Source of the DNA: Euzebyella marina
GTDB taxonomy: Bacteria; Bacteroidota; Bacteroidia; Flavobacteriales; Flavobacteriaceae
Assembly (NCBI RefSeq): GCF_014855515.1
Contig: NZ_JACYFK010000007.1
Span: 40,569-104,568, forward strand
Reading direction: 5' to 3'
DNA length: 64,000 nucleotides
Shown here: one piece after another, positions 45,416-54,575 of the stretch
Numbering within the stretch: the first letter of the stretch is position 1
Layout: each line of letters begins with the position of its first letter
Made by a program: the position numbers and the translations under genes
Notes under the pieces: model-generated
Seen by the model: only the letters and a program-made list of their open reading frames with translations
What the model was told of the DNA's origin: nothing
The model's database searches: none

Positions 45416-46817
45416 CTATTCTAACCGATCGTTCGATCGAACCGATTTTAATATATAATCCGGTATCATCTCATTGGGGGGCGTACTCTTTCCATATAGT
45501 TCATAGGAATTGTAATTACCTCCCCTGAATACGGTAACCATGTCCAATTCGGGCCATATATGATTTTCTGTCCTCCATTTCCTGAAGCCATATACGAATT
45601 GTACTGTTTTCCATCGACCACAAAATACTTGTGTTCCCACAAATAGCCATAATCCCCTTGTTCCATATCAAAGGTTTTGTCTATCCATGTTTCGGAATGA
45701 TCTGCTTACCATTCCAACTACCTCCATCCTTGTACATTTTTGCCATCTTTATCAAATCTCTTGGGGTGATATACATTTGGCAAAATGTCGTACCGCTTGG
45801 AGGGTTAGGCTCAAAAGTCCATTTATAATCGGTTATTCCCATAGGACCAAAGAAATATTTCCTCGCAAAGTCCTCAATTTTTTCATGGGTCGCGATTTCC
45901 ACCAGACGCCCCAATGTAAGTGCACAGCCCGAGCAATATGAGGAATGATCTCCGGACTTTGCCACCATGGGCAGATCGATGGTATGTTTTACCCAATCCT
46001 CACTTTCCATCATTGCCTTCTCGTTCCCCTTGCTTTCCGGGTCGTTGTTGGCACAGTCCATTCCATGCCGATAGGTCAAGAAATCTTCTATCGTAATTTC
46101 TTTCTTTCATCCATGTTTTGAAGATTTTGGTATTCTTTGGCAAAAAACGGTATTAGCTTCTCCTTTTCGTCCTTGATAAACCCTTTATCGATCGCTATCC
46201 CAAGTATTCCCTCGATCAATGGCTTGCTGGAGGACCTCAATTGGTGCGGAGTATCGGCATCATAGTCATAAAAGTATTCTTCAAAAATCAATTTATCGTT
46301 CTTTAGGACAAGGATGTTATGTACTTCAGGGAATTTGCCCTTTATGGTTTCCTTGACCATTTTAATGATCGGTTCCGTGTCCCTGATTTCCTCAATGAGG
46401 TCACCCGTCGCCAAGCCATCGTTTTTCTGTTCCGGCATTACGTAAGTGTAACTCTCCGGATTATGAAATAGGTCTCTTCGCGGGAACATTTCGACTTTCT
46501 TGAATTCTCTACTTAGAAGTTTGAAATTTCTACCTCCCGTTCTATAATTGACCACTCGGCCATCTTTACCCCTCCCAAAAACCACGGATTGGTTGCGGAT
46601 GTTTACAAAACTATCTTCCTCGATTTGTCTCAGAGGGTATTTGGCATTGTCCAATATAGCATAGAGGTCGTATCAAATTCGGAAGCAACAAGATCCAAGG
46701 TCGTGTCCCCGATGTATTCGTAATGCCCTTCGAACTCCGTTAGTTCCCGATATTCGTTTTTTTCTTTTTGCGTTGAACACATGATGCGATCAATGCAATT
46801 AAAAGGACTCTTTTCAT
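45416..46817 (-). pseudogene. Beta-lactamase-family serine hydrolase lipoprotein, decayed
   Basis: The parts are spread over three frames. The signal MKRVLLIALIASC starts at 46817; the frame shifts right after the cysteine, again near 46666 (TLYAILDNAKYPL resumes), near 46100 (ERKKEITIEDF would continue as LTYRHGMDCAN), near 45685 (IIPKTWIDKTF) and near 45545 (PELDMVTVFRGGNYNSYE). The SxxK motif is RSSSKP, and SSYCSGCALTLG stands for the YxN region. It was an exported class C-like hydrolase of ~450 residues. Five breaks make sequencing error unlikely. Confidence 0.85.
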
Positions 46818-47428
46818 CAGTTAAATATTATATAAGGACGAACAATCGATCCGGACGTGACAATTTTATTTGGACAACAATCGATTTTACCCGACTATGT
46901 GGTGTTGGCTACGTTAATATAAAATGGATTTTTTTCTTATTCCATTTCAGCTTTCAGATAACGGTTGCGTATGAATCATATTATCTATACATCCTTAATG
47001 CGCGGAACTAAGTTAAGATAATTTGAAAGTGCCAAATTCAGTGATCCTTGCCGATCTTTTAAATGAAAAAATTAACCGTCTCTCCGCTATCGATTAAAAA
47101 AACTTGAAACTGCAAATTTTAAATATTCTGAAAATTCCCATCATTGATTGCAGATATCAGGGATATACCTCGTGAAAGTCAGGTTTAAACAATTTGCTTC
47201 GACAGATTTCTTTAATCAAATATAAAGTACTCTATGCCAAGCGGTACAATACGTTTTAGGAAACACAAGCTTATGAGGCTAAGATTTTTACGAATAACGT
47301 CAACTTCTACTTACATAAACCCTTAAATTTAGCTGTGGAAAGTATGCTCCTAATAGTAGTTATTGTAAACCTTCTTTCAACTCTACCTGCAAAAATTTCA
47401 ACTCTACCTGCAAAAATATTGTCAAGCC
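46818..47428. other. Gap upstream of the aldehyde oxidoreductase operon
   Basis: No gene seen in about 600 bases. It ends with a perfect tandem repeat (47375-47416). The promoter of the operon at 47429 must lie here. Confidence 0.5.
47375..47416. repeat. Perfect 21-bp tandem repeat upstream of paoA
   Basis: The unit is TTTCAACTCTACCTGCAAAA plus one A, at 47375-47395 and 47396-47416. The second copy ends 12 bases before the ATG at 47429. A 21-bp period is two helical turns, suiting two regulator dimers, or it may be a recent duplication of a leader segment. Confidence 0.65.
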
Positions 47429-48043
47429 ATGAACGAAAAAATTAAGAAGAATTCCTTTTTAACAAACCAGATTCAGGTGTCACTTAAAATAAATGCTAAA
47501 AATCGCTCCCTTACGCTAGATTCCAGAACTAGTTTGTTGGACGCCTTGCGAGAACATTTAGAACTCAATGGCACCAAAAAAGGCTGTGACCACGGACAAT
47601 GCGGTGCCTGTACAGTCATCATGAATGGTAAGCGACAGTTGTCCTGCCTCACTTTGGCAGCAACTTGCGAGGGAGCAAATGTACTCACCATAGAAGGGTT
47701 GGCGAAAAAAGATAAAATGCATCCCATGCAGGGGGCTTTCGTAAAGCACGATGGATTCCAATGTGGCTATTGTACGCCTGGTCAGATTTGTTCCGCTGTG
47801 GCCTTGCTACAAGAGGCCAAAGACGGTGATGCTAGCTACGTGACAGCGGATGTGAGAAATATTAGCAAAGAGTTGAAGCTTTCGGAAGAAGAGATAAGAG
47901 AACGCCTTTCTGGCAATATATGCCGTTGTGGGGCCTACAATAATATCGTACAAGCATTTAAGGAGGTGCACTCTGCTGATGATGAGATGCCAACTTGGAA
48001 ATTTGCGACCAAAATGCAAATGAAAAGTGCTAAAAGAAAATAA
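47429..48043 (+). CDS. paoA: Aldehyde oxidoreductase [2Fe-2S] subunit (PaoA/YagT-like)
   Basis: 204 residues. The plant-type [2Fe-2S] motif is GCDHGQCGACTVIMNGKRQLSC (~51-72 region), the second cluster has CGYCTPGQI and ICRCGAYNNIVQAF. These are the two iron-sulfur domains of xanthine-dehydrogenase-family small subunits. The N-terminal ~15 residues do not show the twin-arginine motif of E. coli PaoA, so the complex appears cytoplasmic. It is the first of three genes in the order Fe-S, FAD, Mo, as in paoABC. It passes electrons from the Mo centre to FAD. Confidence 0.93.
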   Translation: MNEKIKKNSFLTNQIQVSLKINAKNRSLTLDSRTSLLDALREHLELNGTKKGCDHGQCGACTVIMNGKRQLSCLTLAATCEGANVLTIEGLAKKDKMHPMQGAFVKHDGFQCGYCTPGQICSAVALLQEAKDGDASYVTADVRNISKELKLSEEEIRERLSGNICRCGAYNNIVQAFKEVHSADDEMPTWKFATKMQMKSAKRK

Positions 48044-48091
48044 CAGCTACCCTATTGCAGGTACCACGACTGCATTTTTAAATGAAAAAAT

Positions 48092-49078
48092 ATGAGACCA
48101 TTTACCTATACAGGAACAACGAACAGGAATGAGGCCCTAAAAGCATTTACAACAACTTCTCACTATCTGTCCGGTGGTACCAATTTGGTGGATTTAATGA
48201 AGGAGCACGTAGAGCAACCGGACCAATTGATTTATGTCAAAAATTTGCAATACAACGGCATCAGCAAAAATAAGGATGGTAGTTATACTATAGGTGCGAT
48301 GCGAAGCAATGCAGATACTGCCAATCACAAAGACATTCGGTTATATTATCCACTTTTATCAATGGCAATGCTTTCTGCAGCAACCGCACAAATAAGGAAT
48401 ATGGCTACCAACGGTGGAAACTTATTGCAACGAACACGGTGTCCCTATTTTTTTGAAACATCCATGCCCTGCAACAAGCGCGAGCCAGAATCTGGTTGTG
48501 GTGCGCTAAACGGGGTGAATGATCAACACGCAATCTTCGGATATAGTGATAACTGTATTGCCACCCATCCATCGGACATGTGTGTGGCACTTGCGGCAAT
48601 TGGAGCAACGGTAGAGGTACAAAAAGTAGATGGAGGTTCTAGAAAAATCGATTTGGAAGATTTTCATCGCTTACCCGGAGATAAGCCAGAAAAAGATTCC
48701 AATCTGGAACCAGGGGAACTGATTACACATATTCACTTGGCCAAACCCGAACTATCGAATCACTATGCCTACGTTAAAATTAGGGAACGTTCAAGTTATG
48801 CCTTCGCTTTGGTATCAGTTGCGGCAGGTTTTCAAATCGAGGATGAAAAAATTTCAAAAATTGGATTGGCAATGGGTGGCGTCGCCCATAAACCTTGGAA
48901 ACTCATCGAAGCGGAAGAGTTTCTATTAGGTAAAAAACCAATTGAAAGCAATTTCGGAAAAGCGGCAGAACTTGCTATGAAAGATGCCAAGCCGTTCGAG
49001 GGTAATAGATACAAAGTTCCAATGGGAAAGAACGCCATTGTTAGAGCGCTTATGCAAGCGAATAACATAGGAGAGTAA
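48092..49078 (+). CDS. paoB: Aldehyde oxidoreductase FAD subunit (PaoB/YagS-like)
   Basis: 328 residues. The FAD-binding part has LSGGTNLVDLMKEHVEQPDQ and ATAQIRNMATNGGNLLQRTR. The insert CPYFFETSMPCNKREPESGC carries the extra cysteines that hold a [4Fe-4S] cluster in PaoB, which distinguishes this type from other xanthine-dehydrogenase FAD subunits. The C-terminal domain (YAYVKIRERSSYAFALVSVA; AMGGVAHKPWKLIEAE) follows the CO-dehydrogenase flavoprotein fold. It starts 48 bases after paoA. Confidence 0.93.
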   Translation: MRPFTYTGTTNRNEALKAFTTTSHYLSGGTNLVDLMKEHVEQPDQLIYVKNLQYNGISKNKDGSYTIGAMRSNADTANHKDIRLYYPLLSMAMLSAATAQIRNMATNGGNLLQRTRCPYFFETSMPCNKREPESGCGALNGVNDQHAIFGYSDNCIATHPSDMCVALAAIGATVEVQKVDGGSRKIDLEDFHRLPGDKPEKDSNLEPGELITHIHLAKPELSNHYAYVKIRERSSYAFALVSVAAGFQIEDEKISKIGLAMGGVAHKPWKLIEAEEFLLGKKPIESNFGKAAELAMKDAKPFEGNRYKVPMGKNAIVRALMQANNIGE

Positions 49079-49107
49079 TTGCCAATGACACATGTCAAAT
49101 CATTAGT

Positions 49108-51285
49108 ATGAAAACAAAGAATGCAACGGGCGTCGGAAACGCCATAGATAGAGTCGAAGGTCATTTAAAAGTAACAGGAGAAGCAACGTATGCTTCGGAA
49201 TTTAAAGTTGAAAACAAAGCATATGGCCAAGGCATAAATAGCACGATTGCCAAGGGAGAAATTATCGGTATCGATACCTCGGAAGCGGAAAAATTAAAAG
49301 GTGTTCTCAAAATCATAACCTACAAGAATGCTGAGAAATTAAAGACTTTTGATAAAGAACGGCCTGTATTGGCAACGGACAGCATTGCTCCCGTGTTACA
49401 AAGCAATAAAGTGCATTACTATGGGGAATACGTAGGATTCGTTGTGGCGGAAACTTTCGAGCAAGCACAATATGCGGCTTCCTTGGTCAAACTCAAATAT
49501 AAGGAAGATGCTACGGCGCGATTCATATTAGGTCAGAACAAAGATAAAGCGTACAATCCCTCAGAAGAGTCCGATCATAAACGAGGCAATCTTAAGAAAG
49601 GATTTTCCGAGGCGGATGCGATAATAGAACAGACCTATAATACTCCTATCGAGCACCAACATCCAATGGAGCTGCATGCCACTATCTCCAGTTGGAACAA
49701 TGGTAAAGTACTGGTATATGCAAGTCAGCAAATCGTGGAGGATGCAGTCATATCAATTTCAGGAACATTTCAAATTCCAAAAAAAGATGTGCGAGTTGTG
49801 GCCAAGTATGTGGGTGGCGGATTCGGTTCCAAACTGAATGTTGAACGGCACCTAATTATGGCCGTGATGGCATCAAAGATGGTTGGTAGGCCTGTTCAGG
49901 CTACGGTAACGCGCTCACAAATGTTCACCAACACAGGTTTGCGCCAATCGAATATACAAGTGGTTAAGCTCGGCGCTAAGAAGACAGGTGAACTTACGGG
50001 GTTACTACACGAAACTTTGGCATATACCTCTACTACACAGGAGTTTCAAGAACCTTGCGGTTCCATGTCAAAGATGATGTATAATGTTGCCAATGCTGCC
50101 GTCTCCGAGCGGTTGGTTCCTCTTAATTTGCAACAACCTTTTTCCATGCGGGCGCCCGGGGAAGCAACGGGAAGTTTTGCTTTGGAATGCGCCATGGATG
50201 AATTGGCGTGGAAACTGAAGATAGATCCCGTACAATTTCGTATAAAAAATGATACACAGGAGGATTTAAGCCAAGAGAAGCCATTCTCCTCCCGATTGCT
50301 GGTTGAATGCCTGACTATCGGTGCGGATGAATTCGGATGGAACAAACGTCAACAGAAACCAAGGGCGAATAAAAAAGGGAATTGGCTTATTGGATATGGG
50401 GTCAGTGCAGCGGCACGGGCGGCACCTTTTAATGAAACCCACGCCAAAGTATTATTGAACTTAACGAATGATACCGTTACCGCCACGCTACAAATGGATG
50501 CAACGGATATCGGCACGGGTAGCTACACTATTCTGGCACAAACGGTATCCGACTGTTTTAACGTTCCTTTGGAACAGGTAGTAGTAGAACTGGGCGATTC
50601 TGATTTTCCCATAACTCCAGGTTCAGGAGGTTCATGGGGTGCGGCATCCTATTGCAATGGTGCCAAATCTGCCTGTGACAACGCGATCGCGGGACTTAAA
50701 AAGAATCGGAATGTGCCCAAAGATGAAGACGTCTCAATAGCCGAATTGTTAAAGATGAATCAAATAACTTCATACGAATCGCAAAGCTTGGCAAAACCAG
50801 ATTCCGAATTTGAAAAGCATTCCATTTTCTCATTTGGTGCTAATTTCACTGAGGTTTGGGTCGATAAGGATACTGCCATGTATAAGATTAAAAGGATGGT
50901 AAATGTGGGCTCTGCAGGTAAAATATTAAACCCAAAAACGGCTTATGGTCAAGTTATTGGCGGGCTTACTATGGGTGCTGGCATGGTCATCGCCGAGCAG
51001 ACCAAGGTAGAGCCTAATTTCGGAAATTTCATAACGCGCTCCTTTGCGGATTATCATGTTCCGGTCAACTTGGACATGGCAAACGTTGATGTTATCTTCC
51101 TCCCCGAAGAGGATAAGATTGCCAACCAAATGGGCATAAAAGGTATTGGCGAACTAGGTATTACCTCCGTAGCGGCCTCCATTGCCAATGCCATATTCAA
51201 TGCCACGGGAAAACGTATGCGCGACTTACCGATTACACCGGAGAAATTACTGATGGCTGAAGTCGAGGATGGGGTGACGGTCTAG
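49108..51285 (+). CDS. paoC: Aldehyde oxidoreductase molybdopterin subunit (PaoC/YagR-like)
   Basis: 725 residues covering both molybdopterin-binding halves. Substrate-channel and cofactor motifs are intact: KYVGGGFGSKL, QPFSMRAPGEATGSFALECA, TDIGTGSYTILAQ, and the catalytic glutamate in GIGELGITSVAASI near the end. The family oxidises aldehydes or N-heterocycles. The starting residues match full-length PaoC. It completes the operon. The maturation factor PaoD/XdhC, normally next to it, is not in the window, so it may be supplied from elsewhere in the genome. Confidence 0.93.
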   Translation: MKTKNATGVGNAIDRVEGHLKVTGEATYASEFKVENKAYGQGINSTIAKGEIIGIDTSEAEKLKGVLKIITYKNAEKLKTFDKERPVLATDSIAPVLQSNKVHYYGEYVGFVVAETFEQAQYAASLVKLKYKEDATARFILGQNKDKAYNPSEESDHKRGNLKKGFSEADAIIEQTYNTPIEHQHPMELHATISSWNNGKVLVYASQQIVEDAVISISGTFQIPKKDVRVVAKYVGGGFGSKLNVERHLIMAVMASKMVGRPVQATVTRSQMFTNTGLRQSNIQVVKLGAKKTGELTGLLHETLAYTSTTQEFQEPCGSMSKMMYNVANAAVSERLVPLNLQQPFSMRAPGEATGSFALECAMDELAWKLKIDPVQFRIKNDTQEDLSQEKPFSSRLLVECLTIGADEFGWNKRQQKPRANKKGNWLIGYGVSAAARAAPFNETHAKVLLNLTNDTVTATLQMDATDIGTGSYTILAQTVSDCFNVPLEQVVVELGDSDFPITPGSGGSWGAASYCNGAKSACDNAIAGLKKNRNVPKDEDVSIAELLKMNQITSYESQSLAKPDSEFEKHSIFSFGANFTEVWVDKDTAMYKIKRMVNVGSAGKILNPKTAYGQVIGGLTMGAGMVIAEQTKVEPNFGNFITRSFADYHVPVNLDMANVDVIFLPEEDKIANQMGIKGIGELGITSVAASIANAIFNATGKRMRDLPITPEKLLMAEVEDGVTV

Positions 51286-51598
51286 GTGGTACTGCGATAG
51301 TTATCATATAACAACTATTTCTATTGAAAGCTTATGAAAATCTCTTCTCCAAAGAGTTGATATAAAATGGTCAATGCAGGAACTTCTTAGGACTGCTCTC
51401 CAAAACCAACAATTACTCTATTAAATCATCTTCATCCAAATACTGCGCCAACCATTTTTGTCGGAATAGCTGTAGCCTTAAAATCTAACATTTCCATTTT
51501 TTACAAAATTCCTTAAAAGTCAAGTAGACATCATGAAATAGCTTTTTAAATATCATGGCTAAGATTTTTGCAACTTCAATCATAATTCGAAAATTTTA
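51286..51598. other. Gap downstream of paoC
   Basis: No gene. On the minus strand near 51400-51470 a short stretch reads LQLFRQKWLAQYLDEDDLIE followed by a stop, a possible C-terminal fragment of a lost protein. Confidence 0.35.
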
Positions 51599-52164
51599 TC
51601 AGTAACAGCGCATAATCAACAAAACTGCTGTGCTTTCCATTGTGTCCTGCCTCCTCCCATTCGACAAAAACCCTAATTCCAAAAGGGCACTTGGGCGTTG
51701 GGTAGTTTCCCGGAGTACTTGAAAACTGGCATATTTAACACCAATTGTGAATTGCTCAGCCAAAAATATTCAGATAGGGCATCGTCCTGCTTTATAAAGT
51801 CTTCAATACCTTGAGCTGCTTTCCGAACAGCTTGATTGCAATGAATGGTGACAAACACATCGGCTCTTAGGGCCTTAGCAAGTTTGGTTGGATCACCCAA
51901 GGAAATAAGCGTGTCCGAGTATGGATAGAGATATATTTCCAATGAATCACTGAACAGTTCTCGGTTAAGCCGAACAACTTCCTTGGCAATATTTATAACC
52001 ACGTCTTTTTTCTTTAGTCCTTTAATGCTAATCGCACCAGTATCAAAACCTCCATGTCCGGGATCTATGTTAACAATGGGTTTTTGATTTCTCTCCTGTC
52101 CAAACATGGACTGTAAACCAGAAAACAGTATCCAAACCAATACCTAATAAAAATTGTACTTCAT
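51599..52164 (-). pseudogene. N-acetylmuramoyl-L-alanine amidase (Amidase_3), decayed
   Basis: The signal peptide starts at ATG 52162-52164 (MKYNFY), is broken by an in-frame TAG, and resumes as VLVWILFSGLQSMFGQ. The catalytic domain shows the zinc motifs DPGHGGFDTGA and FVTIHCNQA. Near 51690 a one-base loss shifts the frame: the frame ends in VPFWN, while the neighbouring frame gives LLELGFLSNG, the usual end with the catalytic glutamate. The region between is shortened. A peptidoglycan amidase is ruined by both breaks. Such genes are also found in conjugative elements. Confidence 0.75.
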
Positions 52165-52349
52165 TTGCTGAAAATCTTAAATGCGTGTTACACAATTTTC
52201 ATCGATTTGAGGGATTGATTTAAAATCCTAGAAATTGTAACGTTCCCGACTGTGAATTTTTAGCCGATTTTATGCATTCCTTCCTTTTTATTTCAAATTC
52301 GTCAACACAATATATCAACCGCCCTCTTCGGGCACTAAAACGAATAGTG

Positions 52350-52472
52350 ATGAAAAGAATAAACAAAGTACTCTGGTTGTTGCTGTTGGCAACGGCCCCT
52401 ACTTATGCCCAAATTGATGGTAGTTTCTACTTCATACCCGATTTGTGTCAAACATTTCTTGAGGTACAATAG
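52350..52472 (+). CDS. Short exported peptide or gene stub
   Basis: ATG 52350 opens 40 residues: a strong signal peptide (MKRINKVLWLLLLATAPTYA) and only about 20 more (QIDGSFYFIPDLCQTFLEVQ). It ends 14 bases before repeat copy D. It looks like the 5' stub of an exported protein whose remainder was lost when the unit beyond was inserted. No family recognised. Confidence 0.35.
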   Translation: MKRINKVLWLLLLATAPTYAQIDGSFYFIPDLCQTFLEVQ

Positions 52473-52486
52473 AACAATTCATTGGT

Positions 52487-52558
52487 CATCGCTTTTTAGA
52501 ACTTTTCTCTAAGTTATAATTTCTGAATAATCAATTGTAGAAAATGGAGAAGGCTACA
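52487..52558 (-). repeat. Cassette repeat copy D (type 1, long)
   Basis: Long copy: CATCGCTTTTTAGAACTTTT, CTAAGTTATAATTTCTGAAT, arms TGTAG and CTACA. Oriented like all other copies although the next gene to the right (52587) is on the plus strand. Confidence 0.8.
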
Positions 52559-52586
52559 GTTTCAATTTTAGACTTATATTAATAGT

Positions 52587-53036
52587 ATGGAAGAAAGGGA
52601 GTTTAAAAAAATAGCTGGCAATTTTTTAGCTGACAAAGGATTTGAGAAAAAACGTAATTTCTTTTATAAAAGGGATAACAATTTAGTTTACGTAATAGGC
52701 CTACAGAAATCAAAATACACAAATAGCTTTTATCTGAATGTCGGATATTTAATCAAGGAGCTTCACCCAAACGATGAATATCCAAAAGATGTGGATGGAG
52801 ATGTTAGGACAAGATTTAGTTGGATACTTCCGTTTAGCAAAAAAGAAACAGACATTTTTGAATTAGAAGGTTTATCAGCGGATCAATCTAATATTATAGA
52901 AGAATTTGTATCCAACAATGTTGAACGGCTAATCGACTCGGTACAGTACAATGGGTTAGGATGGTTGTTAGAAAAAAATCCTACATTGCTTTATCAAACA
53001 ACATTAAAAGCAAAAGAGTATTTACAATTAGAATAA
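52587..53036 (+). CDS. DUF4304-family protein
   Basis: 149 residues following DUF4304: MEEREFKKIAGNFLADKGFE, YKRDNNLVYVIGLQKSKYTN, YLNVGYLIKEL and a helical C-terminus. DUF4304 is a common single-gene cassette family of unknown function. It is the only gene of the 52.4-63.5 kb array on the plus strand; it sits between repeats D and E and has its own terminator, so it should carry its own promoter. Confidence 0.8.
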   Translation: MEEREFKKIAGNFLADKGFEKKRNFFYKRDNNLVYVIGLQKSKYTNSFYLNVGYLIKELHPNDEYPKDVDGDVRTRFSWILPFSKKETDIFELEGLSADQSNIIEEFVSNNVERLIDSVQYNGLGWLLEKNPTLLYQTTLKAKEYLQLE

Positions 53037-53042
53037 AGAATT

Positions 53043-53072
53043 TAAGCCCGGCAGCGTTCGGGCTTTTTTTGT
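53043..53072 (+). terminator. Terminator of the DUF4304 gene
   Basis: AAGCCCG and CGGGCTT form a perfect 7-bp stem with an 8-base loop, followed by TTTTTT. It starts about 8 bases after the stop codon; a textbook intrinsic terminator. Confidence 0.88.
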
Positions 53073-53152
53073 GTACCATTTTAGGTTACAAAAGTGCATT
53101 AGGGTGCACAGAAAAAAGTTGAGAAAATTTACAGAACAGCTACATTTTTTTG

Positions 53153-53175
53153 GAATCCTTTTTTTGAACTTTTAG
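53153..53175 (-). repeat. Cassette repeat copy E (core)
   Basis: GAATCCTTTTTTTGAACTTT on the plus strand, 9 bases from the stop of the next minus-strand gene (53184). Confidence 0.75.
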
Positions 53176-53183
53176 ATTTGAAA

Positions 53184-53570
53184 CTATAGTTCAATTCTTC
53201 TTTTTACGCGCCAATCTGTAAAGTATTCCCAAATCTCTCGTTCTGTGGAGTCTTGTAAGGAGTCAACCCCAAATGCTTCTGCCAAGCTTTTCTTTTTCTT
53301 AGGTTTAGAATCCAAGTCATTGAATTCTTTCTCGGATTCTAAAGCAAGATTAATGTCATTCTTTAACTTGATATAGAAATTCTCCATTTCTGATTTGGTA
53401 GTCAATTCGGAAACTTTCTCCGACAGCGTTCTATTCGACTCTTTAAGAACATTTAAACTGGATCTTAAAAACCTATTATCTTTTTTTGCCTTTATTAAAG
53501 GGATGATGAAAGTAATTATGGTTACTACTATTGACAATATCCATAAGATCCACTGTGTTAATTCAGTCAT
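53184..53570 (-). CDS. Membrane-anchored coiled-coil protein, unknown function
   Basis: 128 residues: an N-terminal membrane helix (ILWILSIVVTIITFIIPLI), a coiled coil (~30-85, LKESNRTLSEKVSELTTKSE), a lysine-rich linker (DSKPKKKKSLAEAF) and a short C-terminal domain with REIWEYFTDWRVKRRIEL. No family recognised. It is alone between repeats E and F. Confidence 0.65.
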   Translation of the reverse strand: MTELTQWILWILSIVVTIITFIIPLIKAKKDNRFLRSSLNVLKESNRTLSEKVSELTTKSEMENFYIKLKNDINLALESEKEFNDLDSKPKKKKSLAEAFGVDSLQDSTEREIWEYFTDWRVKRRIEL

Positions 53571-53616
53571 AATATTCCTTTATCGAATTTGATTTCAAAT
53601 CAGACCTGCTTATAAA

Positions 53617-53637
53617 AATCGTTTTTTTGAACTTTTG
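53617..53637 (-). repeat. Cassette repeat copy F (core)
   Basis: AATCGTTTTTTTGAACTTTT on the plus strand. It separates the gene ending at 53658 from the gene starting at 53570. Confidence 0.75.
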
Positions 53638-53657
53638 ATTACCTCAGTTCTATGTTG

Positions 53658-54332
53658 TTAAACGTTTGTATTCACTTCACTTTCTATTAATGACTTAAAT
53701 TTTTTCATTCCGTGTTCATAATTTTTGTTATGCCAATATCGACCGCCTGTTCCTGGATGACATACAAAATCATATTTTACTCTTAATTCCGATTTTGGAA
53801 TTTTCCATCTTAATTCATCCCAAGATAGTTTTGATACAAAAATTACTAAATCTGGTTCGATAATATTAATAACTGCATTAATAGTTTGCGCTCCAATTTT
53901 ATAATCAATTGGCTTACAGAATTTTTTTATCGAATCTCCAGTTTCTGGTGCTGGTCTTTGAAATCCATTCATAAAAGCTACGTTAGTCATAGCTCTAAAT
54001 TCCTTAACATCCATAAAATCAGACATTCGAGTGTTCAGCTCTCTGAATATCATATGTCCATTAGGCTTCCAATCTCCACTCAAAATACCTCTTGTGTTTA
54101 TCCAAGCAATTTCTTCTTTTGATAAATCTGTTTGTTTAGAATTATACCAATTTTCAGGATTTTGGCTTATAGTCGATTTTGGTGGTAAATAATGGCTTTC
54201 AGCAACCAACATTATTTTTCGTGAATTGTACTTTCCGTAATTCTCTCCAATAAAAGGACGCATTGAAGGAAACTTTTGATAATGTTCTATTTTATCAAGT
54301 TTAGTGTCAAAAAATTCTGTCGATTTGTTCAT
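53658..54332 (-). CDS. Uracil-DNA-glycosylase-fold-like protein
   Basis: 224 residues. RKIMLVAESHYLPP near the start stands where UDG-family proteins have their first catalytic motif, NVAFMNGFQRPAPETGDSIK in the middle and YDFVCHPGTGGRYWHNKNYE near the end in place of the HPS motif. The spacing is like that of UDG-superfamily proteins of unknown activity found in cassettes and defence islands. Conserved catalytic residues are not certain. It is the single gene between repeats F and G. Confidence 0.5.
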   Translation of the reverse strand: MNKSTEFFDTKLDKIEHYQKFPSMRPFIGENYGKYNSRKIMLVAESHYLPPKSTISQNPENWYNSKQTDLSKEEIAWINTRGILSGDWKPNGHMIFRELNTRMSDFMDVKEFRAMTNVAFMNGFQRPAPETGDSIKKFCKPIDYKIGAQTINAVINIIEPDLVIFVSKLSWDELRWKIPKSELRVKYDFVCHPGTGGRYWHNKNYEHGMKKFKSLIESEVNTNV

Positions 54333-54427
54333 ATTTTGTTGGTCTGGGCAAATCGCTTACCACAATTATATCCGTCATGTGATGGATATCTCTTTTGTAT
54401 AAAACTACTAAATCTTAGACGGGCAGA

Positions 54428-54500
54428 AAATCCTTTTTTTGAACTTTATCCTAAGTTACGATTTCCAAATCATCATTTGTAGAAAATGGGGAAGGCTACA
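54428..54500 (-). repeat. Cassette repeat copy G (type 1, long)
   Basis: AATCCTTTTTTTGAACTTT, CTAAGTTACGATTTCC, arms TTGTAG and CTACAA (6 bp). It lies 95 bases upstream of the UDG-like gene. Confidence 0.8.
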
Positions 54501-54575
54501 ATCGATATATTTAACTTTTTTAGAATTAAGCCTAACCCATTCTTAGTTTTAACTTAAAGGCACCCTTCCTAAACT

